Source: Mesorhizobium sp. M2D.F.Ca.ET.226.01.1.1 | GTDB taxonomy: Bacteria > Pseudomonadota > Alphaproteobacteria > Rhizobiales > Rhizobiaceae | Length of the DNA: 64,000 nucleotides | NCBI RefSeq assembly: GCF_004022705.2 | Contig: NZ_RZOY02000006.1 | Location: 94,943 to 158,942, forward strand | Direction: 5' to 3' | Shown here: positions 26,549 through 35,724 of the stretch, piece after piece | Layout: every line of letters begins with the position of its first letter | Position numbering within the stretch: the first letter of the stretch is position 1 | Notes under the pieces: generated by a model | Told to the model about the DNA's origin: nothing | Seen by the model: the letters and a program-made list of their open reading frames with translations, nothing else | The model's database searches: none | Made by a program: the position numbers and the translations under genes

Positions 26549-27340
26549 TTAGGCGCAGACGCGGTTGCGGCCTTGCTTCTTCGCCTCGTAGAGCTGGCGA
26601 TCGGCGCGGCGGTAGAAATCCTCCGCGCTCTCCTTGTGGTCCCAGACGGCAAGTCCGACGCTGGTGGTGACCTTGAGCCGCACATTGCCCGACAGGATCG
26701 ACATGCTGGCGATCGCTTTGCGGATGCGTTCGGCGAATCTGGCGAGCAGCTCGACATCCATGTTGGGGGTGACCACGGCAAACTCCTCGCCGCCCAGCCG
26801 CGCCACCACATCGTGATAGCGCGTCATGCCCCTCAGGCAGGTGGCGACGGCCCTCAGGACCTCGTCGCCGACATCATGACCGTGCGTATCGTTGACCTGC
26901 TTGAAATGATCGAGATCGAGGATCATCAGCCCGACCGGCCTGTCGATGCGGCGGAATTCGTGCAGATATTCACGCAGCGCGTCGTCGAAATAGCGGCGGT
27001 TCTGCATGCCGGTCAGACCATCGGTGAGCGCGGCCTGCTCGAGCGTTTGCGAGCGGGCGCTGAGCGAAACCGTCATGGCCCTGAGCTTGCCCTCTTCCCG
27101 CACCTGGCCGCGGATCAGCGGGTAGATGAAGAAGATGCCGAAGGACAGCGAGGTGGCAAGCAGCGCTCCGGTCACGAACAATAATTTGTTGAGATAGATG
27201 ATCCTTGCGAGGCGCGACGCGGGATCGAGATCGGTCGCGATGTCCTGCAATTGGCCATAGGCATGGAAGGTCACCAAGCCGGCGGCGAGGATCACGAAAA
27301 TAAACACGAAAAATGCGGATTCCGCCTTATGGAAACGCAT
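26549..27340 (-). CDS. Membrane diguanylate cyclase (GGDEF)
   Basis: A 263-residue enzyme making cyclic di-GMP. Two hydrophobic N-terminal segments (residues about 8-28 and 52-75) flank a short periplasmic loop. A coiled linker follows, then a GGDEF domain with the active-site variant GGEEF (VARLGGEEFAVVTPN) and the substrate-binding LMILDLDHFKQVNDTHGHDVGDEVL. No RxxD inhibitory site is obvious five residues before GGEEF. No EAL domain is present. The small periplasmic loop suggests limited sensing capacity. It is a stand-alone gene. Confidence 0.93.
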   Translation of the reverse strand: MRFHKAESAFFVFIFVILAAGLVTFHAYGQLQDIATDLDPASRLARIIYLNKLLFVTGALLATSLSFGIFFIYPLIRGQVREEGKLRAMTVSLSARSQTLEQAALTDGLTGMQNRRYFDDALREYLHEFRRIDRPVGLMILDLDHFKQVNDTHGHDVGDEVLRAVATCLRGMTRYHDVVARLGGEEFAVVTPNMDVELLARFAERIRKAIASMSILSGNVRLKVTTSVGLAVWDHKESAEDFYRRADRQLYEAKKQGRNRVCA

Positions 27341-27465
27341 CTACTCCCCGCGGCACTGTAACCCCTGAGGTTATGGCATGGCCGACCTTACGGAGGGTTA
27401 ATCCAAACAACCCTGGCGAGAATTAGAACCGGGGATTTTAAGGCCTTGATTGAAAATGGTATTAG

Positions 27466-28416
27466 TCAGTCGTGGACTGCCAGCTCGTCGCCCGGCCGCA
27501 GCCTGCGCCACTCCGCGCCCAGCTGGTGCCGGAACCAGGTCGACTGACGCTTGGCATACTGCCGGGTCGCGATCTTGGCCCGTTCGATCGCTTCGGGAAA
27601 ATCGCACTGTCCCGCCATCGCCGCCTGCAGCTCGCGCACGCCGATCGCTTTCATCGCCGGCAGGTCCGGATCGAGGCCGAGCGCTGTAAGCTGCCGCACT
27701 TCGTCGAGCGCGCCCTTGTCGAGCATCTGGTCGAACCGCGCCTCTATGCGCTGGACCAATTCCGTCCGCTCCGGCTCGATGACCAGGAAGCGCGCGCTGT
27801 CGCGATCGATCAGCGGGCGGCCGCGCGCCGCCTGCCATTCCAGGATCGAGCGCCCCGAAGCGTCGAGCACTTCGAGTGCCCGCACGATACGCTGACTGTC
27901 GGTCGGCCTGAGTTGCATGGCGACAGCCGAATCCTCATGCATCAGCAGTCGATGCAGCCTTTCGGCCCCTTGCTCCTTGAGCTCGTGGCGCCAGCGCTCG
28001 CGGACAGCCGCCGGAATGTGCGGCATATCCGAGATGCCTTCGGCAAGCGCCCGGAAGTAGAGCCCGGTGCCGCCGACGAAAACGACGTGGCGGCCGGACA
28101 GGACGCCGTCTTCGACCAGCTTCGTGACATCGCGCAGCCAGGCACCGGTGGAATAGGCTGTCGAGGGATGCACATGGCCGTAGAGGAAGTGCGGCGCGCG
28201 TGTCATGTCGGCGGCGCTTGGCCGCGCCGTCAAAACATCGAGCACCGAATAGCCCTGCATGGAATCGGTGTTGACGATGACCGCGCCTTTGCGTTCAGCG
28301 AGATCGAGTGCCAGCGCCGACTTGCCGCTGGCGGTCGGCCCGGCTATCAGGATCGCGTTCTTGACGCGGCCTTCGCCCGCATGCCTGCCGGAAGTCTCGA
28401 TGTCGCTGATCGCCAC
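27466..28416 (-). CDS. miaA: tRNA dimethylallyltransferase MiaA
   Basis: Transfers the dimethylallyl group to A37 of tRNAs reading U-starting codons. The protein has 316 residues. P-loop AGPTASGKSALALDLA, substrate site NTDSMQGYSVLDVLTARPS, FVGGTGLYFRAL, and the C-terminal ATRQYAKRQSTWFRHQL are all family hallmarks. The frame opens with GTG at 28416 and about 18 residues before the P-loop region; no ATG is available nearby. It is divergent from serB, and the two 5' ends overlap by 17 bp. Confidence 0.96.
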   Translation of the reverse strand: MAISDIETSGRHAGEGRVKNAILIAGPTASGKSALALDLAERKGAVIVNTDSMQGYSVLDVLTARPSAADMTRAPHFLYGHVHPSTAYSTGAWLRDVTKLVEDGVLSGRHVVFVGGTGLYFRALAEGISDMPHIPAAVRERWRHELKEQGAERLHRLLMHEDSAVAMQLRPTDSQRIVRALEVLDASGRSILEWQAARGRPLIDRDSARFLVIEPERTELVQRIEARFDQMLDKGALDEVRQLTALGLDPDLPAMKAIGVRELQAAMAGQCDFPEAIERAKIATRQYAKRQSTWFRHQLGAEWRRLRPGDELAVHD

Positions 28417-29287
28417 GCTAGTGTCCCGTCCAGAAGCCCGCGCCGTGCCGGCCTCGCTTGCGAATATGGCCTTGCGGGCCGCCGGCGCAAGCGCCGTTCA
28501 ATGGCTCGCTGAAGACGTCGCCTGCGATCTCGTATTGCCGCAGACGCCGGATGTCGGCGAAATGACCGCCAATCTGCGCGCGGCATTGGCTTCGGAGCCG
28601 ATCGACATCATCGTCCAGCCTGCTGAAGGCAGACGCAAGAAGATCCTGCTCGCCGACATGGATTCGACGATGATCGACCAGGAGTGCATCGACGAGCTTG
28701 CCGACGAAATCGGCGTCAAGGACCATGTGGCGGCGATCACCGCGCGCTCGATGAATGGCGAGATCGCCTTCGAGCCCGCCTTGCGCGAGCGCGTCGCCTT
28801 GCTGAAAGGTCTGGATACCGCCGTGGTCGATCGCGTCATCGCCAACCGGCTGACGCTCGCCGCCGGCGGGCGCGCTTTGGTACGGACGATGCGCGCCCAT
28901 GGCGCCTGGACGGCGCTGGTCTCGGGCGGCTTCGACGTTTTCACCGGCCGCATCGCCGCCATGCTGGGTTTCCAGGAAAATCGGGCCAACCGCCTGATCG
29001 AGAAAGACGGCGAATTCACCGGCATCGTGGCCGAACCCATCCTCGGCCGCGCCGCCAAGGCCGAAGCGCTGCTCGACATCGCGGCGCGGCTCGGGCTGAC
29101 GACAGAGGAGGCCATCGCGGTCGGCGACGGCGCCAACGATCTCGACATGATCCGCCTTGCCGGCACCGGGATCGCGCTCCACGCCAAGCCGGCGGTGGCC
29201 GAGCAGGCCCGTATCCGCATCGATCATGGCGACCTGACCGCGCTGCTCTACCTCCAGGGCTATCGCCGGGAGGAGTTCATTGAATGA
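28400..29287 (+). CDS. serB: Phosphoserine phosphatase SerB
   Basis: HAD-family phosphatase catalysing the last step of serine synthesis. From the ATG at 28400 it has 295 residues. An N-terminal ACT-like region is followed by HAD motif I KKILLADMDSTMID (nucleophile Asp), the EPALRERVALLKGL cap, motif II ALVSGGFDVFT, and motif III GDGANDLDMIRLAGTGIALHAKP. The start overlaps the divergent miaA start by 17 bp, so each promoter probably lies inside the other gene or very close to the start. Its stop overlaps the GNAT gene start (ATGA). Confidence 0.96.
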   Translation: MSLIATLVSRPEARAVPASLANMALRAAGASAVQWLAEDVACDLVLPQTPDVGEMTANLRAALASEPIDIIVQPAEGRRKKILLADMDSTMIDQECIDELADEIGVKDHVAAITARSMNGEIAFEPALRERVALLKGLDTAVVDRVIANRLTLAAGGRALVRTMRAHGAWTALVSGGFDVFTGRIAAMLGFQENRANRLIEKDGEFTGIVAEPILGRAAKAEALLDIAARLGLTTEEAIAVGDGANDLDMIRLAGTGIALHAKPAVAEQARIRIDHGDLTALLYLQGYRREEFIE

Positions 29288-29856
29288 GGCCGATCCGCAC
29301 CGAGCGCTTGATCCTTCGCAACTGGGAAGAACGTGATCGCGCACTCTTCCACCGCATCAACTCCGACGAGCGCGTCATGGAATTCTTTCCGTTCCGCCGC
29401 GACCGCGCGGCCGCCGACGCCAAGATGGACGAGGTACGCGGCTGGATCGACGAGGATGGCATTGGTTTCGCCGCCGCCGAGATCGCTGCCACCGGCGAAT
29501 GCATCGGCTTTGTCGGATTGTCGGGAACGGAAGACATCGACGTGCTGGCGCCGGGCACGATCGAGATCGGCTGGCGGCTGGCACCGGAATTCTGGGGTAA
29601 AGGCTATGTCACCGAGGCGGCCGAAGCCTGGCTCGCCTTCGGCTTCGAAACACTTGGACTGGACGAAATCGTCTCCTTCGCGGTCGAGGAGAACCATCGT
29701 TCCACCGCCGTCATGAAGCGGCTCGGCATGCGCGCCGATCCCGCTGCCGATTTCGACCATCCCGCCGTTCCCGACAGCCACCCGCATCTCAAGCGGCATG
29801 TCATGTACCGGCTGTGGCGCGAAGACTGGCAGGCGCGAAAAAGGGCGACCCGCTAG
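29284..29856 (+). CDS. GNAT acetyltransferase, RimJ/RimL type
   Basis: A 190-residue N-acetyltransferase of the RimJ-like group, starting MRPIRTERLILRNWEERDR. It contains EIGWRLAPEFWGKGYVTEAAEAWLAFGF, in which the acetyl-CoA-binding loop lies, and the ENHRSTAVMKRLGMR motif typical of the family. Its ATG overlaps the serB stop, so it is co-translated with it. The stop codon lies inside the hairpin of a terminator shared with degP. The substrate is unknown (protein N-terminus or small molecule). Confidence 0.92.
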   Translation: MRPIRTERLILRNWEERDRALFHRINSDERVMEFFPFRRDRAAADAKMDEVRGWIDEDGIGFAAAEIAATGECIGFVGLSGTEDIDVLAPGTIEIGWRLAPEFWGKGYVTEAAEAWLAFGFETLGLDEIVSFAVEENHRSTAVMKRLGMRADPAADFDHPAVPDSHPHLKRHVMYRLWREDWQARKRATR

Positions 29857-29866
29857 CCGCCCTTTT
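29839..29866. terminator. Bidirectional terminator between GNAT and degP genes
   Basis: AAAAGGGCG / CGCCCTTTT pair across a 10-nt loop in the short gap between convergent genes. The T-run on one strand and the A-run on the other give both directions a rho-independent terminator. Confidence 0.85.
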
Positions 29867-29901
29867 CATTGAAACTCAGCCGGTTGCGCTGCTCTCCGGA
29901 C

Positions 29902-31419
29902 TCAATCCATCCGGATCGTCACGAAGCGCAGTTCGCCGGTCTTCGAGGCCAGCATCAGGAGCGCGTTCTTGCGGCCCTGCTCCTTCAGCGCGCCGATCCG
30001 GTCCATCACGTCCTTCGGCGTGCCGACCGATTCCTGCGCGATCTCGGTGATCACTTCGCCCGGCTGGATGCCGCGCTCGGCCGCCGCAGAATTCTTGGCG
30101 ACGTCGGTGATGACCACGCCCGACACGTCGGCGGCAATGCCGAACTTCTGCCGTGTCTGGTCATTGAGCTCGCCGACCGTCATGCCGAGCACCGAAGCCG
30201 TCGACACCGGAGGCGTCGCCTTATCGCCCTTGTCCTGGTCGGTGTTGCCGTTCTCGCCGCTGGCCAGCTTCTCGCCATCCTCGAGGCGGCCGAGCGTCAC
30301 CTTGACGGTCTGCTCGACGCCCTTGCGCACGATGACGACATCGACCGCCTTGCCGACCGGGCTTTCCGCGACGACGCGAGGCAGGTCGCGCATCTCATGG
30401 ATGTCCTTGCCGTCGAACTTGACGATGACGTCGCCGGCCTGCACCGAACCGTTGTCGACCGGGCCGCCCTTGATGACGCCGGCCACCAGCGCGCCCTTGG
30501 CGGTTGCCATGCCGAGGCTTTCGGCGATGTCGTCCGTCACCGGCTGGATACGCACGCCAAGCCAGCCGCGCCGCGTCTCGCCATACTGGCGAAGCTGGTC
30601 GACGACGCCCGCGGCAAGCTGCGAGGGGATGGAGAAACCGATACCGATCGAGCCGCCCGACGGCGAGATGATCGCGGTGTTGATGCCGATGACCTCGCCT
30701 TGGGCGTTGAACAGCGGGCCGCCGGAATTGCCGCGATTGATCGCGGCGTCGGTCTGGATGAAGTCGTCATACGGGCCGGAATTGATGTCGCGGTTGCGTG
30801 CCGACACGATGCCGACCGTCACCGTGCCGCCGAGGCCGAACGGGTTGCCGATCGCCATCACCCAGTCGCCGACGCGCATCTTGGTGGAATCGCCGAACTT
30901 CACCGCCGTCAGCTTGTGACCTTTGGGCTCGACCTTCAGCACCGCGACATCGGTCTTGGTGTCGGTGCCGATCAGCTTCGCCTTCAGCGTGACGCCGTCG
31001 GAGAAATTCACCTCGATATCGTCGGCATCGGCAATGACGTGGTTGTTGGTCACCACGATCCCCTGCTCGGCGTCGATGACGAAGCCGGAGCCGAGCGACT
31101 GCACCTTCTGCGCCGCACCACCCTTGTCGCCGCCGCGGTTCTTGAAGAAATCGTCGAAAAAGTCCTGGAACGGCGAGCCCTCGGGCAATTGCGGCATCGG
31201 CACCGCACCCGGCCCTTCCGTGCCTTTCACCGTCTGCGAGGTCGAGATGTTGACCACCGCGCCGAGAAGGCGTTCGGCCAGATCGGCGACGGAGGGCGGA
31301 CCATCGGAGGCGATCGTCGGCGTGACGAAGGACGGAACAGCAGCAATGCCGACCACGAAAGCGGTGGCGCCGGCGAATACCATGCGCCGCGCCGCGCGCA
31401 AAAAGATGTCGGATATCAT
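29902..31419 (-). CDS. degP: DegP/HtrA-type periplasmic serine protease (Do)
   Basis: Periplasmic protease/chaperone of about 505 residues. An N-terminal signal peptide (MVFAGATAFVVGIAAVPSFV region) is followed by a Q-linker-like part. The trypsin domain carries the catalytic triad: His in VVTNNHVIADAD, Asp in GTDTKTDVAVLKV, Ser in NRGNSGGPLFNAQG. Two PDZ domains follow (for example LGVRIQPVTDDIAESLGM and GVVITDVAKNSAAAERGI). The ATG at 31419 with GGAGG 5 nt upstream is preferred to an upstream frame start. The neighbouring hflC/hflK genes encode another part of membrane protein quality control. Confidence 0.95.
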   Translation of the reverse strand: MISDIFLRAARRMVFAGATAFVVGIAAVPSFVTPTIASDGPPSVADLAERLLGAVVNISTSQTVKGTEGPGAVPMPQLPEGSPFQDFFDDFFKNRGGDKGGAAQKVQSLGSGFVIDAEQGIVVTNNHVIADADDIEVNFSDGVTLKAKLIGTDTKTDVAVLKVEPKGHKLTAVKFGDSTKMRVGDWVMAIGNPFGLGGTVTVGIVSARNRDINSGPYDDFIQTDAAINRGNSGGPLFNAQGEVIGINTAIISPSGGSIGIGFSIPSQLAAGVVDQLRQYGETRRGWLGVRIQPVTDDIAESLGMATAKGALVAGVIKGGPVDNGSVQAGDVIVKFDGKDIHEMRDLPRVVAESPVGKAVDVVIVRKGVEQTVKVTLGRLEDGEKLASGENGNTDQDKGDKATPPVSTASVLGMTVGELNDQTRQKFGIAADVSGVVITDVAKNSAAAERGIQPGEVITEIAQESVGTPKDVMDRIGALKEQGRKNALLMLASKTGELRFVTIRMD

Positions 31420-31564
31420 CGTGGCCTCCGGTGTATCTGAAAAGGACAGGCGCTTTCGCAAAGACGCCCCGTCAAGCTCATGTTGGCAAGAAATAAGGCA
31501 CGTTTGCGGCTATGGCCATCGTCTCAGGATAAATCGTCGGTCGTCGCGGCACCAATGAATTCGG

Positions 31565-31750
31565 TCAGCCGCGAACCAACCAGACAATGGCGACACCGAC
31601 GGCGATCGCGACCAGCCCACCGATCCGCAGCGCATTCTCGGGCATCGACAGCACTTCCGTCGCCAGTTTCCGGGCCAGGCCCGGAAACCCGCCATAGACC
31701 AGGCCCTCTATCACCAGGACCAAGCCGATCGCCGCGACAAAATCCTGCAC
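31565..31750 (-). CDS. DUF2065 (YjeT-like) small membrane protein
   Basis: A 61-residue protein with two hydrophobic segments, starting MQDFVAAIGLVLVIEGLVYGGFP and ending AIAVGVAIVWLVRG. This is the length and pattern of the DUF2065 family, which often sits beside hflC. It lies 5 bp after hflC in the same operon direction. Function is unknown; association with the HflKC complex is only suggested by genomic linkage. Confidence 0.88.
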   Translation of the reverse strand: MQDFVAAIGLVLVIEGLVYGGFPGLARKLATEVLSMPENALRIGGLVAIAVGVAIVWLVRG

Positions 31751-31755
31751 CGCCG

Positions 31756-32700
31756 CTACTGGGCGGTGCTGGGTTGCGCGGCCGGCGCCGCCGGAGCTAC
31801 GGGTTGCCCGGGCTGAGGCTTGCTCTCCGGATCGCGGAAGTAGCGGAAGAACTCGGACTCCGGCGACAGCACCATCGTCGTTCCGCTGCTGTCCAGCGCC
31901 GTGCCATAGGCGTTCATCGAGCGGTAGAAATCGAAGAAGGCCGGATCGCGCTTATAGGCGTCCGCGAAGGTGGCGCTTCGCTGCGCCTCGCCCTCGCCGC
32001 GAAGGATTTCCGATTCCTTCTGCGCCTCGGCGACGATCTCGACGACCTCGCGGTCGGCGCGTGCCCTGATCCGCTGCGCCGCCTCGTTGCCGCGGGCTCT
32101 CAGCCGCTCGGCTTCGGCCAGGCGCTCGGCCTTCATGCGATCATAGGTCTGCTGCGAAACCTCCGCCGTCAGATCGGTTCGGCGGATACGCACATCCTCG
32201 ATGTCGAGGCCAAGCGAGGTCGCATCGGGGCGAAGCTGATCGCGCACCTCGCGCATCATGACGCCGCGCTGTTCGGAGAGCGCGGCCTCGAAGTCGCGCA
32301 GGCCGTAGACACGGCGCAGCGCCGCGTCGAGACGTGTCCTCAGGCGGGCCTCGGCCAGTTCCACCTGACCGGACACAGCCGCGCGGAAGGTGCGCGGATC
32401 CGAGATGCGGTAGGCGATGAAGGCATCGACCTCGTAGAATTTGCCGCCCGAGACCTGGACGCGGATGTTGTCGAGGTCGAAGCGCATCACGCGTTTCTCG
32501 ACCATTTGCACGCTGTCGGCGTCGAAGAAGGCGAACGGCGCCTTGAAGTAGACCCCAGGCTCGTTCTTGACGTCGATGATCTCGCCGAACCTGAGCACGA
32601 TCGCCTGCTGGCCGGCATTGACCACGAAGATCGAGGAGTAGAGCAGGAACAACAGGACAGCCGCGATAACGGCGATGATGGGAAGACGGTTGGCCATCAC
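31756..32700 (-). CDS. hflC: HflC, SPFH/band-7 membrane protease modulator
   Basis: Inner-membrane SPFH protein of 314 residues that forms a complex with HflK around the FtsH protease. The N-terminal membrane anchor is LPIIAVIAAVLLFLLYSSIFVVNAGQQAIVLRFGEI. A band-7 domain with long helical segments follows (ERLAEAERLRARGNEAAQRIRARADREVVEIVAEAQKESEILRGEGEAQR). The C-terminal tail is proline- and alanine-rich. The start overlaps the hflK stop by 4 bp, so the two genes are translationally coupled. Confidence 0.95.
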   Translation of the reverse strand: MMANRLPIIAVIAAVLLFLLYSSIFVVNAGQQAIVLRFGEIIDVKNEPGVYFKAPFAFFDADSVQMVEKRVMRFDLDNIRVQVSGGKFYEVDAFIAYRISDPRTFRAAVSGQVELAEARLRTRLDAALRRVYGLRDFEAALSEQRGVMMREVRDQLRPDATSLGLDIEDVRIRRTDLTAEVSQQTYDRMKAERLAEAERLRARGNEAAQRIRARADREVVEIVAEAQKESEILRGEGEAQRSATFADAYKRDPAFFDFYRSMNAYGTALDSSGTTMVLSPESEFFRYFRDPESKPQPGQPVAPAAPAAQPSTAQ

Positions 32701-33800
32701 TGGTTACCTCCCGTCACGCCCAGCGCCGGCGCCTGCGTTTTCGGCTGCAATGCCGGCAGCGGCAGGTAAGGCAGCACGCCCTGACCGTTGCCCGGCTCGA
32801 CGACGACCTTGTTCGAGTCCTTCAGGATCTTCTCCATGGTTTCGAGATAAAGGCGCTTGCGCGTGACGTCGGGCGCCTTGGCATATTCGTTGTAGACGGA
32901 GATGAAACGCTGCGCCTCGCCTTCGGCCTCTTGCACGACGCGGTTCTTGTAGGCGGCCGCGTCCTCGCGGACCTGCGCGGCCTGGCCGCGCGCCTGGCCG
33001 AGTTTCTGGTTGGAGTATTGGTTGGCCTGCTCGACGAACTTGTCCTCGTCCTGCTCAGCGCGCTGCACCTCGTCGAACGCGTCGGCCACCTCACGCGGCG
33101 GCGCCGCGTCCTCGATCGAGACCGCGTTGACCTGGAGGCCGGTCTTGTAGCCGTCGAGCGTGCCCTGGATGATCTCGCGCACCGCGGTTGCGATGCCCTG
33201 GCGGTCGTCGCGGAAGATGTCCTGCGCCGGACGCCGGCCGACGACTTCGCGCATGGCGCTTTCGGCGACCTGGGTCAGCATGCCATCGGGATCGGAAACG
33301 TCGAACAGATAGGCCCTGGGATCGGCGACCTGGTAGGCGACCGAGAACTGCACGTTGACGATGTTCTGGTCACCGGAGAGCATCAGCCCGGAGCCGCTGG
33401 TCGCGCCGCCGCCGATGCTGACGAGCTGCTCGGAGATCTTGGCCGTTTCGACTGTTTCGATCGGCCACCAGTGGAAATGCAGGCCCGGCTGCGAAAGTTC
33501 GGTCTTCGGCTGGCCGAAGCGCAGCTCCACCGCAACCTCGTCGGGCTGCACGGTGTAGATGGCCTTGAAGGCCCACAGCACGATGAGCGCGAGCGCGATC
33601 AGGCCGAGCACGGCCGGACTGGCGCCGCCGCCGCCCGGAAGCGCGCGCCGCAGCCTGTCCTGGCCGCGACGGATGATGTCTTCAAGATCGGGAGGCGAGC
33701 CTTGCGGGCCGCTTGGCCCCTTCGGTCCCTGCCCCCATGGCCCCTGATTGCCGCCGCCGCCCCAAGGGCCGCCGCCACCGCTCTTGTCGTTCCAGGGCAT
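32697..33800 (-). CDS. hflK: HflK, SPFH/band-7 membrane protease modulator
   Basis: Partner of HflC, 367 residues. The N-terminus is rich in glycine and proline (residues about 5-35), then one transmembrane segment (VLGLIALALIVLWAFKAIYTV) precedes a band-7 domain (GLHFHWWPIETVETAKISEQL). The C-terminal helices contain QARGQAAQVREDAAAYKNRVVQEAEGEAQRFISVYNEY, typical of HflK. It is the first gene of the hflK-hflC-DUF2065 unit. A 248-bp gap to folA upstream has no visible gene or strong terminator. Confidence 0.95.
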   Translation of the reverse strand: MPWNDKSGGGGPWGGGGNQGPWGQGPKGPSGPQGSPPDLEDIIRRGQDRLRRALPGGGGASPAVLGLIALALIVLWAFKAIYTVQPDEVAVELRFGQPKTELSQPGLHFHWWPIETVETAKISEQLVSIGGGATSGSGLMLSGDQNIVNVQFSVAYQVADPRAYLFDVSDPDGMLTQVAESAMREVVGRRPAQDIFRDDRQGIATAVREIIQGTLDGYKTGLQVNAVSIEDAAPPREVADAFDEVQRAEQDEDKFVEQANQYSNQKLGQARGQAAQVREDAAAYKNRVVQEAEGEAQRFISVYNEYAKAPDVTRKRLYLETMEKILKDSNKVVVEPGNGQGVLPYLPLPALQPKTQAPALGVTGGNQ

Positions 33801-34048
33801 GAATGTCCTTTCGCTTCGGTTCCCTCAGGCCTTACGGCGCAATTCTAGCGCATGACCACCAAAACCCATATCGGTTTTCGGAAAGGAAACATGCGCCAAA
33901 ATCAAAGTTTTACAGCAGCCTCTTGCGCCTCAGGGTTGGACGCACGCAGCTGTAGCATCGTTCTTCTATAGGGACGCGCCGATCCGCTTTCAACGCGATG
34001 TGCCATCGCCACAACGCGATTTGGATCGGCAGCGACCCTTTGTCGTCG

Positions 34049-34567
34049 TCAATGAGTGTCACGGCGGCGTTCGTACACCGTATAGCGCGTTGCGTGGCTG
34101 TCCTTCTCGCCCTCGGGAAAATCCTCGGCGCGGACGACTTGCCAGACATCAGGATCGATCGGCGGGAAATGCGCGTCGCCATCGACGCTGGCCAGCACAT
34201 GCGTGACATGCAGGCGGTCGGCGAGCGGCAGCGCCTGGGCATAGATCTCGCCGCCACCGACCACGCAAATCTCCTCGGCGCCCGCCATGCAGCGGCCGTG
34301 CACCTTGGCCAGCGCGATCGCGTCACCCAGCGAATTGGCCACCTCGACGCCTTCAGCGCGCCAGGCCTTGTCGCGGGTCACAACGATGTTGAGCCGGCCG
34401 GGCAGCGGCCGGCCGATGCCTTCATAGGTCTTGCGCCCCATGATGATCGGCTTGCCCATCGTGTCGGCCTTGAAGCGCTTGAGATCGGAGGAGAGCCGCC
34501 ACGGCAGGCCGCCTTCGCGCCCGATCACGCCGTTTTCGGCAATGGCGACATAGATCGCGATGTCCAT
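34049..34567 (-). CDS. folA: Dihydrofolate reductase
   Basis: NADPH-dependent reduction of dihydrofolate to tetrahydrofolate. The protein has 172 residues. Landmarks are IAIYVAIAENGVIGREGGLPWRLSSDLKRFK (substrate and Met20-loop region), IIMGRKTYEGIGRPLPGR (NADPH site), ICVVGGGEIYAQALP, and the C-terminal DSHATRYTVYERR. The ATG at 34567 overlaps the DUF4424 stop by one base, so translation is coupled. In many rhizobia folA is next to thyA; here about 5.4 kb of other genes lies between them. Confidence 0.96.
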   Translation of the reverse strand: MDIAIYVAIAENGVIGREGGLPWRLSSDLKRFKADTMGKPIIMGRKTYEGIGRPLPGRLNIVVTRDKAWRAEGVEVANSLGDAIALAKVHGRCMAGAEEICVVGGGEIYAQALPLADRLHVTHVLASVDGDAHFPPIDPDVWQVVRAEDFPEGEKDSHATRYTVYERRRDTH

Positions 34568-35583
34568 CAGCCGCCATTCCCGCCCTTGTCCGAGGGCACG
34601 AGCAACAGGATGTCGATGTCGTGCTCGGGGTAGAAATCCTTGGCCGTCGTCTCGAAGGTGGTCGGGCCGACCTTGCGGACATTGTCGCCACAGAACGACA
34701 CCAGATTGTCGGCGCTGCCCTTGTCGATGGTCAGCTTGAAGTTGCCTATGGTCCCGGTCGCCCAGTTGCCGCCAGTGGTCAGGATATAGGCGATGCGGTT
34801 CTCGTAATATTTCGGATAGCCGTCCGGATTGGCCTTTGCCGCCTTGCGCACCGCGTTGTCGAATGTCTGATCCATGCAGTAGCGGGTCTTGTAGGTATCG
34901 TATTGCGGGCTCTGGAACTGACCTTCTGAGAAGAAGCTGACCGAGGAGGTGCCGCCGACGCTCGGCTTGTAACGATGCGAGACGTGGACGTCCTTGTTGG
35001 CCGGGAAGGTCGAGCGCCACCAATATGTCGAGCGCAATTGCCAGAACGGCGTGTAGGCGGTTTGCATGCCCGAACCGTCGTCGGCGGTATCCTCGATGAT
35101 GATGCCGCGGTTTTCCCAATCCTCGGCGACATCTTTGGGCAGTTTCGCCAGCGCCGCCTTGGCGGCATCGCCGAACGGGTTGAACGGCACATCCTGCGCC
35201 TTCAGGTCGGCGCTGATGTCGATGCCGAGAGCAAAAACCTTCTGTTCGAGCTGTGGTTTGGCCGCGACGCCGTCGATGGTCACCTCGAAGCCGAGGAAAT
35301 TGTCGCTCTGGTTCTCCGGGATCGCCGGCATTTCTTCGGGATCGCCCGAAATGTCGGGCATCGGGAAGGCAACGATGGCGTCGACATCCTTATCGGTGTT
35401 GTTGTGGAACACATAGTCGACGCTCACCTTCCCCGGCGAGATGAAAAGGTCCTCGCTTTGCATGGCGACGGCGTCGCTGCGCGAAAGGATAAGGCCGCCG
35501 GTGCCTAGCTCGGCGACGGAATCATTGGCGAAGGCCGGAGCGGCCATGACTGCCAGCGCTGCGGTCAATACGGTGCGTAACAT
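34567..35583 (-). CDS. DUF4424-type secreted protein
   Basis: A 338-residue exported protein with the signal peptide MLRTVLTAALAVMAAPAFA and a mature part rich in aromatic and acidic residues (SVAELGTGGLILSRSDAVAMQSEDLFISPGKVSVDYVFHN). The sequence resembles the DUF4424 family. A ribosome-binding site (GAGGAGGGG) lies 3-4 nt before the ATG at 35583; the longer frame adds a non-signal leader. It is coupled to folA and divergent from cobF. No enzymatic motif is visible. A periplasmic or outer-surface role is inferred from the signal peptide. Confidence 0.75.
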   Translation of the reverse strand: MLRTVLTAALAVMAAPAFANDSVAELGTGGLILSRSDAVAMQSEDLFISPGKVSVDYVFHNNTDKDVDAIVAFPMPDISGDPEEMPAIPENQSDNFLGFEVTIDGVAAKPQLEQKVFALGIDISADLKAQDVPFNPFGDAAKAALAKLPKDVAEDWENRGIIIEDTADDGSGMQTAYTPFWQLRSTYWWRSTFPANKDVHVSHRYKPSVGGTSSVSFFSEGQFQSPQYDTYKTRYCMDQTFDNAVRKAAKANPDGYPKYYENRIAYILTTGGNWATGTIGNFKLTIDKGSADNLVSFCGDNVRKVGPTTFETTAKDFYPEHDIDILLLVPSDKGGNGG

Positions 35584-35724
35584 GGACCCCTCCTCGACGG
35601 CAGTGCCGGGACCAGCCGGATGCATCCTTCCATCTACCCGTTTCAAGACGGTGTTTCAAAGCCCTTCCTCGCCGGTTGTCGGGACTTCTGGACACCGCGC
35701 CGCCGATCGGGCAAGGGGATCGCC

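Noticed and set aside
35584..35724. Possible cobalamin riboswitch upstream of cobF
   Set aside because: No B12-box-like sequence or long leader is present in the 141-bp gap.
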